Source of the DNA: JABSSA01 sp039975755
GTDB taxonomy: Bacteria > Pseudomonadota > Alphaproteobacteria > Rhodobacterales > Rhodobacteraceae
DNA: 64,000 nt
NCBI GenBank assembly: GCA_039975755.1
Contig: JBDWGM010000106.1
Span: 57,440 to 121,439, forward strand
Direction of reading: 5' to 3'
In this document: positions 59,772 through 64,000 of the stretch, one piece after another
How positions within the stretch are numbered: the stretch's first letter is position 1
How the letters are laid out: each line of letters starts with the position of its first letter
Position numbers and translations under genes: made by a program
The notes under the pieces: generated by a model
The model's input: only the letters and a program-made list of their open reading frames with translations
The model's database searches: none
Told to the model about the DNA's origin: nothing

Positions 59772-61508
59772 ATGCAAGACAAAATCATGAAACAGGGCCG
59801 GGCCGAACTACGAGCTGCGCGTGCCGAAAGTCGGAGCCTATATTGGGTCGTCGGACTATTTAGTATGTTTGCGAACATGTTGATGCTGACCGGACCGCTT
59901 TACATGCTTCAGGTTTACGATCGGGTTCTAGGCTCTCGATCCGAGGAAACGTTGATTGCTTTATCGCTCTTGGTTGTCTTTCTCTACGGAGTGATGGGGC
60001 TGCTGGATTATACGCGTGGCCGCATAATGGCGCGTGTCGGCGCGCGGTTTCAGGCGAAATTGGACCGGCGTGTGTTTGACGCCGTCATTCGCAAGTCTGC
60101 TGTTGCGCCTGATCTGCAAACACAATCTGGCCTTGCCGACCTTGAAGCTGTCCAACGGTTGATGACGTCGCCTGTCTTGATGGCGTTTTTCGATTTGCCG
60201 TGGACGCCGATCTTCTTTGCTGGGATTTTTCTGTTCCATCCTTTGCTGGGCTGGACTGCTTTGGCGGGTGGCTTGGTGTTGGTGCTGATCACAGTACTGA
60301 ACCAATGGCTGTCGCGCCGTCCACAATCGGATGCTGGAATGGCCAGTCAACGTGCGGGTGCGATGGCTGATCAAATCCGGATCGAAGCAGAGATGGTTCA
60401 GGCCATGGGAATGCGTGACAACGCGTTTTCACGTTGGCAAGAAACCCGCATGGAAGCGCTTCAGGGTCAAATTCGTGCAACGGATGTTGGCGGTGGGTTC
60501 ACTTCCATGACCAAAACGCTGCGTTTGTTCTTGCAAAGCGCGATGTTGGGTCTTGGTGCTTATCTCGTTTTGCAAAATGAGATGACGCCTGGTGCAATGA
60601 TTGCCGGTTCTATCCTTTTGGGACGCGCGCTCGCGCCTGTCGAAATGATGTTGAACCAATGGCCAGCGGTTCAGCGTGCAATGAAAGGTTGGGACGTCCT
60701 GGCAGAGCTGCTTGGGACGGTTTCCCCAGAAGCGCCAAAAACAGCGTTGCCCAAACCAAAAGCACGACTGATCGCAAAAGCGCTTACAGTTATTCCGCCC
60801 GGTGAAAAACAAGCGTCTTTGCGTAATCTGAATTTTGAACTCAGGCCTGGACAGGCACTGGGGATCATCGGACCCTCGGGCGCGGGCAAGTCGACTTTGG
60901 CGCGTGCTTTGACAGGCGTGTGGCGACCGGCTGGTGGGTCCATTCGGTTGGATTCAGCAGCGCTGGATCAATACGAACCTCATATCTTGGGCCAGCATGT
61001 CGGTTATTTGCCGCAGCGTGTGCAGTTGTTTGATGGTACGATTGCAGAGAACATCGCGCGATTGACTCCACAACCGGATGACGCCGCAGTTGTTGCTGCT
61101 GCGAAAAAAGCCGACGCGCATGAAATGATTTTGGAGCTGCCGCAAGGGTACGATACCCGTGTTCAATCGGGGCTTCACAGATTGTCAGGTGGTCAAATCC
61201 AACGCATTGGCCTTGCACGCGCCTTGTACAACGATCCCGTATTGGTCGTTTTGGATGAACCGAACTCAAATCTCGACAATGAAGGGACGTTGGCGCTGAA
61301 CACATCGATCCGCGCCATGAAGGAAATGGGGCATTCGATCATGATCATGGCCCACCGACCCGCGGCGATACAAGAATGTGATACCTTGTTGATGCTTGAA
61401 AATGGTATGAGAGCGGCCTTTGGTCCGAAAGAAGAAGTTCTCAAAGCGATGGTTAAAAATCACCAGCAAATCAAGCAGTCGCCAGCTGCTGCCGGAGGAG
61501 TGACATGA
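59772..61508 (+). CDS. type I secretion system permease/ATPase
   Basis: A 578-aa ABC exporter of the PrtD/HlyB-type: six transmembrane segments in residues about 20-310, then an ATPase with the P-loop GPSGAGKST, the Q-loop LPQRVQLFDG, the LSGGQIQRIGLARAL signature and the Walker B VLVVLDEPNSNLD. There is no N-terminal C39 peptidase or C39-like domain, so exported substrates would carry an uncleaved C-terminal signal, as for RTX toxins, proteases or lipases. It overlaps the HlyD-family gene (ATGA). No substrate gene or outer-membrane TolC is in the window. Confidence 0.92.
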   Translation: MQDKIMKQGRAELRAARAESRSLYWVVGLFSMFANMLMLTGPLYMLQVYDRVLGSRSEETLIALSLLVVFLYGVMGLLDYTRGRIMARVGARFQAKLDRRVFDAVIRKSAVAPDLQTQSGLADLEAVQRLMTSPVLMAFFDLPWTPIFFAGIFLFHPLLGWTALAGGLVLVLITVLNQWLSRRPQSDAGMASQRAGAMADQIRIEAEMVQAMGMRDNAFSRWQETRMEALQGQIRATDVGGGFTSMTKTLRLFLQSAMLGLGAYLVLQNEMTPGAMIAGSILLGRALAPVEMMLNQWPAVQRAMKGWDVLAELLGTVSPEAPKTALPKPKARLIAKALTVIPPGEKQASLRNLNFELRPGQALGIIGPSGAGKSTLARALTGVWRPAGGSIRLDSAALDQYEPHILGQHVGYLPQRVQLFDGTIAENIARLTPQPDDAAVVAAAKKADAHEMILELPQGYDTRVQSGLHRLSGGQIQRIGLARALYNDPVLVVLDEPNSNLDNEGTLALNTSIRAMKEMGHSIMIMAHRPAAIQECDTLLMLENGMRAAFGPKEEVLKAMVKNHQQIKQSPAAAGGVT

Positions 61509-62806
61509 GTCAAAACAACTGGAGCGCAAAAGCGCCAGTCACAATTGGGATGATTGGCCTAGTCGTATTTTTTGGCGGGTTTGTCGCGTGGGCTGTCATC
61601 ACGCAAATCTCCGGTGCGATCATCGCGTCTGGCCGTATCGAAGTCGATCAAAACCGACAGATCGTGCAGCACCCAACAGGTGGTGTGGTTTCCGACATTC
61701 GTGTCCAAGAAGGTGATGTCGTCATAGCCGGCGATGTCTTGATCGAATTGGACAAAACGCAATTGGTGTCTCAATTGGCGATTGTCGAAGGTCAGTTGTA
61801 TGAATTGATGGCGCGTCGCGGTCGTTTGGAAGCCGAGCGCGATGGAAAGGACGAGCTTGAATTCGAAGATGAGCTGCTTACTGGGGCTCAACAAAATCCC
61901 GACATTGAAGAATTGGTCACTGGTCAAAGCAATTTGTTCTTTGCGCGTCGCGAAACCAGTGCACGTGAAAAGGAACAAATGGGGCAGCGGCGTATCCAGA
62001 TCACCAATCAGATCGAAGGCATCGACGCCCAAGATGTCTCTTTGCAGGAACAGCTGTCCCTGATCCAACAAGAGCTGACCAGCCAACAATCATTGCTGGA
62101 CCGTGGTCTTGCCCCAGCGGGCACTGTTTTGGCGCTACAACGTCAATCTGCTTCTCTAGGGGGTCAGTTGGGCGAACTCGCGGCGTCAAAAGCGCAAGCA
62201 CAAGAACGTATTACTGAGCTTGAAATTCAAGAATTGTCCATGACTACTCAGCGCCGTGAAGAAGCAATCACAACCTTGCGGGATTTGCGGTATCGCGAGC
62301 TGGAGTTTGTAGAACAGCGGTCTTCGTTGATTGCAGATATCGAACGTCAGTTGATCCGCGCACCTGTATCAGGGATCGTTTATGGCCTGCGGGTGCAGAC
62401 AATGCGATCTGTTATTCGCGGGGCCGATCCGGTTTTGTATCTTGTTCCGCAAGACCGTCCATTGGTAATTGCCGCACGTGTTGACCCCATTCACATCGAC
62501 CAGATCGTGACAGGGCAGGCCGTGAACCTTCGCTTTTCGGCGTTGGATCAACGCACGACCCCCGAACTTGAAGGCAAGGTCACATTGGTGTCGGCGGATG
62601 CGTTTGAAGATGAACAAGTGGGAATCAGTTACTATCGCGCCGAGATTATTTTGAATCCTGGCGAAGTAGAAAAGCTGACCAACGGTCAAATCCTAATTCC
62701 CGGAATGCCAGTTGAGGCGTTCATCCGAACAGCTGATCGGTCGCCTCTGGGATATCTGATCAAACCTTTGGCTGATTACTTTAATCGCGCCTTCCGTGAA
62801 AGCTGA
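61505..62806 (+). CDS. HlyD family periplasmic adaptor of type I secretion
   Basis: A 433-aa membrane-fusion protein: one transmembrane segment (residues about 17-38), a periplasmic biotinyl-lipoyl-like domain (GGVVSDIRVQEGDVVIAGDVLIELD), two long coiled coils (residues about 90-270), and a beta-barrel domain with IRAPVSGIVYGLRVQTM and GYLIKPLADYFNRAF at the end. It links the ABC exporter to an outer-membrane TolC-type channel. It overlaps the exporter gene by four bases. Confidence 0.92.
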   Translation: MSQNNWSAKAPVTIGMIGLVVFFGGFVAWAVITQISGAIIASGRIEVDQNRQIVQHPTGGVVSDIRVQEGDVVIAGDVLIELDKTQLVSQLAIVEGQLYELMARRGRLEAERDGKDELEFEDELLTGAQQNPDIEELVTGQSNLFFARRETSAREKEQMGQRRIQITNQIEGIDAQDVSLQEQLSLIQQELTSQQSLLDRGLAPAGTVLALQRQSASLGGQLGELAASKAQAQERITELEIQELSMTTQRREEAITTLRDLRYRELEFVEQRSSLIADIERQLIRAPVSGIVYGLRVQTMRSVIRGADPVLYLVPQDRPLVIAARVDPIHIDQIVTGQAVNLRFSALDQRTTPELEGKVTLVSADAFEDEQVGISYYRAEIILNPGEVEKLTNGQILIPGMPVEAFIRTADRSPLGYLIKPLADYFNRAFRES

Positions 62807-62887
62807 TCAAAAAGTGCTGGGCGGCCTCTGGTCGCCTGCAAACTTTCGGTCTAGCGTGCGGGAAATCGTTTTGAAAAGGAATAGCCC

Positions 62888-63346
62888 ATGAGCATCGAAG
62901 CCCGTCTGTCAGAGCTTGGTGTCACGCTCCCTGATGCGCCTGCACCTGCTGCGAACTATGTGCCTTTTGTTCAATCCGGCGACATTGTTTATGTGTCTGG
63001 CCAAGTGAGCATGGACGCAGATGGCTTTATCAAAGGCAAGCTCGGGGACAATATGGAAACCGACGCAGGCGCTGAAGCTGCGCGCACCTGTGCAATTGGA
63101 CTTTTGGCACAATTGAAGGCGGCCTGTGGTGGCGATATCGAGCGCCTTGTTCGCGTTGTGAAGCTGACCGGATTTGTCAATTCGACAGCAGATTTCGGCG
63201 ATCAGCCAAAGGTCATCAACGGAGCATCAGATTTCCTTGTTGATGCGCTTGGGGATCGGGGCCGTCATGCGCGGTCGGCTGTGTCTGCGGCATCGTTACC
63301 CTTTGGTGTCGCCGTAGAGATCGAAGGCATTTTCCAGATCAAATGA
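62888..63346 (+). CDS. RidA-like (YjgF/YER057c) protein
   Basis: A 152-aa member of the Rid family. The pattern LPFVQSGDIVYVSGQVSMDADGF is seen in parts (VQSGDIVYVSGQVSMDADG), with VVKLTGFVNSTADFGDQPKVINGASDFLVDALGDRGRHARSAVSAASLPFGVAVEIEGIF (parts: GRHARSAVSAASLPFGVAVE), including the conserved Arg of the imine-hydrolase site. The length of about 150 rather than 130 aa suggests one of the other Rid subfamilies. AAAAGGAATAG precedes the ATG. The stop overlaps the phosphodiesterase start. Confidence 0.87.
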   Translation: MSIEARLSELGVTLPDAPAPAANYVPFVQSGDIVYVSGQVSMDADGFIKGKLGDNMETDAGAEAARTCAIGLLAQLKAACGGDIERLVRVVKLTGFVNSTADFGDQPKVINGASDFLVDALGDRGRHARSAVSAASLPFGVAVEIEGIFQIK

Positions 63347-64000
63347 AGCAGAACCTACCCAAATCGTTCCTAAACGCACCATTGGCACATCGCGCCTTGC
63401 ACGATGTTACGGATGGTCGGCCTGAAAACAGCCGCGCTGCTATTCAAGCTGCCATTGATCATTGGTACGGCATCGAAATTGATGTGCAACTAAGCTCGGA
63501 CAACAAGGCGATGGTCTTTCACGACTTTTCGCTGGAACGATTGGCCGAAGCGACTGGACCAGTCAGACAACGAAGCGCGGCCGATTTAAACGCGGTACAA
63601 TTGATTGGGGGGTCCGAAGGTATTCCTGCTTTGCCCGAAGTTTTGGAAATCGTTGGTGGACGTGTACCGCTGTTGATCGAAATAAAAGATCAAGACGGGG
63701 CCATGGGCCCGTCTGTTGGGCCTTTGGAAGACGCTGTAGCTGCTGCGCTGAATGGATATGTCGGACCGGTTGGGGTGATGTCCTTCAATCCACATTCGAT
63801 TGCACATTTTGCGAAACACGCGCCGCAATGGCCGCGTGGATTGACCACCAGTGCCTTTGATCCAACAAGTTGGCCATTGCCGGAGGACACATGCACCCAT
63901 CTTCGGATGATCTCTGATTATGACCGGGTCGGTGCTACATTTATCAGTCACGAGGCCGCTGATTTGGACAGTGACCGTGTTCGTGACTTGAAGGCCGAAG
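63343..64000 (+). CDS. glycerophosphodiester phosphodiesterase (3' end cut by window)
   Basis: About 219 residues are visible to the window end with no stop. It is a GDPD-type TIM barrel: APLAHRALHD (the catalytic His, with ENSRAAIQAAIDHWYGIEIDVQLSSDNKAMVFHDFSLERLAEATG containing Glu and His; parts: GIEIDVQLSSDNKAMVFHD), then VPLLIEIKDQ and later VGVMSFNPHSIAHF. The enzyme cuts glycerophosphodiesters to glycerol-3-phosphate and an alcohol. No signal peptide is seen, so a cytoplasmic UgpQ-type enzyme is likely. Start ATG 63343 overlaps the RidA-like stop. Confidence 0.9.
   Translation, partial: MKQNLPKSFLNAPLAHRALHDVTDGRPENSRAAIQAAIDHWYGIEIDVQLSSDNKAMVFHDFSLERLAEATGPVRQRSAADLNAVQLIGGSEGIPALPEVLEIVGGRVPLLIEIKDQDGAMGPSVGPLEDAVAAALNGYVGPVGVMSFNPHSIAHFAKHAPQWPRGLTTSAFDPTSWPLPEDTCTHLRMISDYDRVGATFISHEAADLDSDRVRDLKAE

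Overview
The window looks like a chromosome segment of a marine Rhodobacterales (Roseobacter-group) alphaproteobacterium. Pointers are the flagellin with FlaF and FlbT, the CcrM-type GANTC methyltransferase, two tripartite TRAP transporters, MotE/FliL-type motor genes next to fliF, GntR/FCD regulators, and the SmpB, PII/AmtB and Mla proteins. GC content is moderate by eye, with a clearly A+T-richer patch at about 9.1-14.8 kb. I see no rRNA, tRNA, CRISPR array, insertion sequence or prophage.

Bases 1-26.5 kb are a large flagellar gene block: fliC (3' end), flaF, flbT and a DUF1217 protein; fliI divergent from flgB-flgC-fliE-fliQ-flgF-flgG-flgA-flgH and a FliL-like gene; a long leftward unit fliL, a coiled-coil protein, motE, motA, an unknown 685-aa secreted protein, flhA, fliR, flhB and a 138-aa coiled-coil protein; rightward fliF-fliH-fliN-fliP; and leftward motB-flgE-flgK-flgL-flgI. 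They encode the export gate, rod, hook, rings, filament and stator. fliG, fliM, flgD, fliK and fliO were not recognised. CtrA-like sites with one mismatch sit 46-54 bp ahead of fliL, flgE and motB.

Bases 26.7-36 kb are mixed: a 650-aa secreted protein with four internal repeats, smpB, a small membrane protein, a sulfurtransferase-aminotransferase pair, ccrM (with three GANTC sites in 39 bp upstream) and rnhB, a small cysteine-repeat secreted protein, and an overlapping pair of a secreted 92-aa protein and a membrane protein with an OmpR-type winged helix at its C-terminus.

Bases 36.2-42.1 kb look like an acidic-sugar (uronate-type) module: a TRAP transporter, a peroxiredoxin-like protein, a GntR/FCD regulator, a short-chain dehydrogenase and a KdgF-like cupin. 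A 12-bp motif, CTAGTATACCAG, occurs once before dctP and twice between the regulator and the dehydrogenase. It is the likely operator.

Bases 42.2-54 kb hold a sulfotransferase, malonyl-CoA synthetase and malonyl-CoA decarboxylase, a second GntR/FCD regulator and a YCII protein on the minus strand. Divergent from these is a FAH-family hydrolase, a RutE-like nitroreductase, an OsmC protein, a second TRAP transporter, a hydroxyquinol-type intradiol dioxygenase and an endonuclease/phosphatase-family protein. A near-identical 16-17 bp motif precedes both the malonate genes and the divergent promoter, so the two halves may form one catabolic regulon.

Bases 54-64 kb are household genes: amtB-glnK, a class A penicillin-binding protein, mlaA-mlaC, a type I secretion ABC transporter with its HlyD-family adaptor, a RidA-like protein, and the start of a glycerophosphodiester phosphodiesterase cut by the window end.
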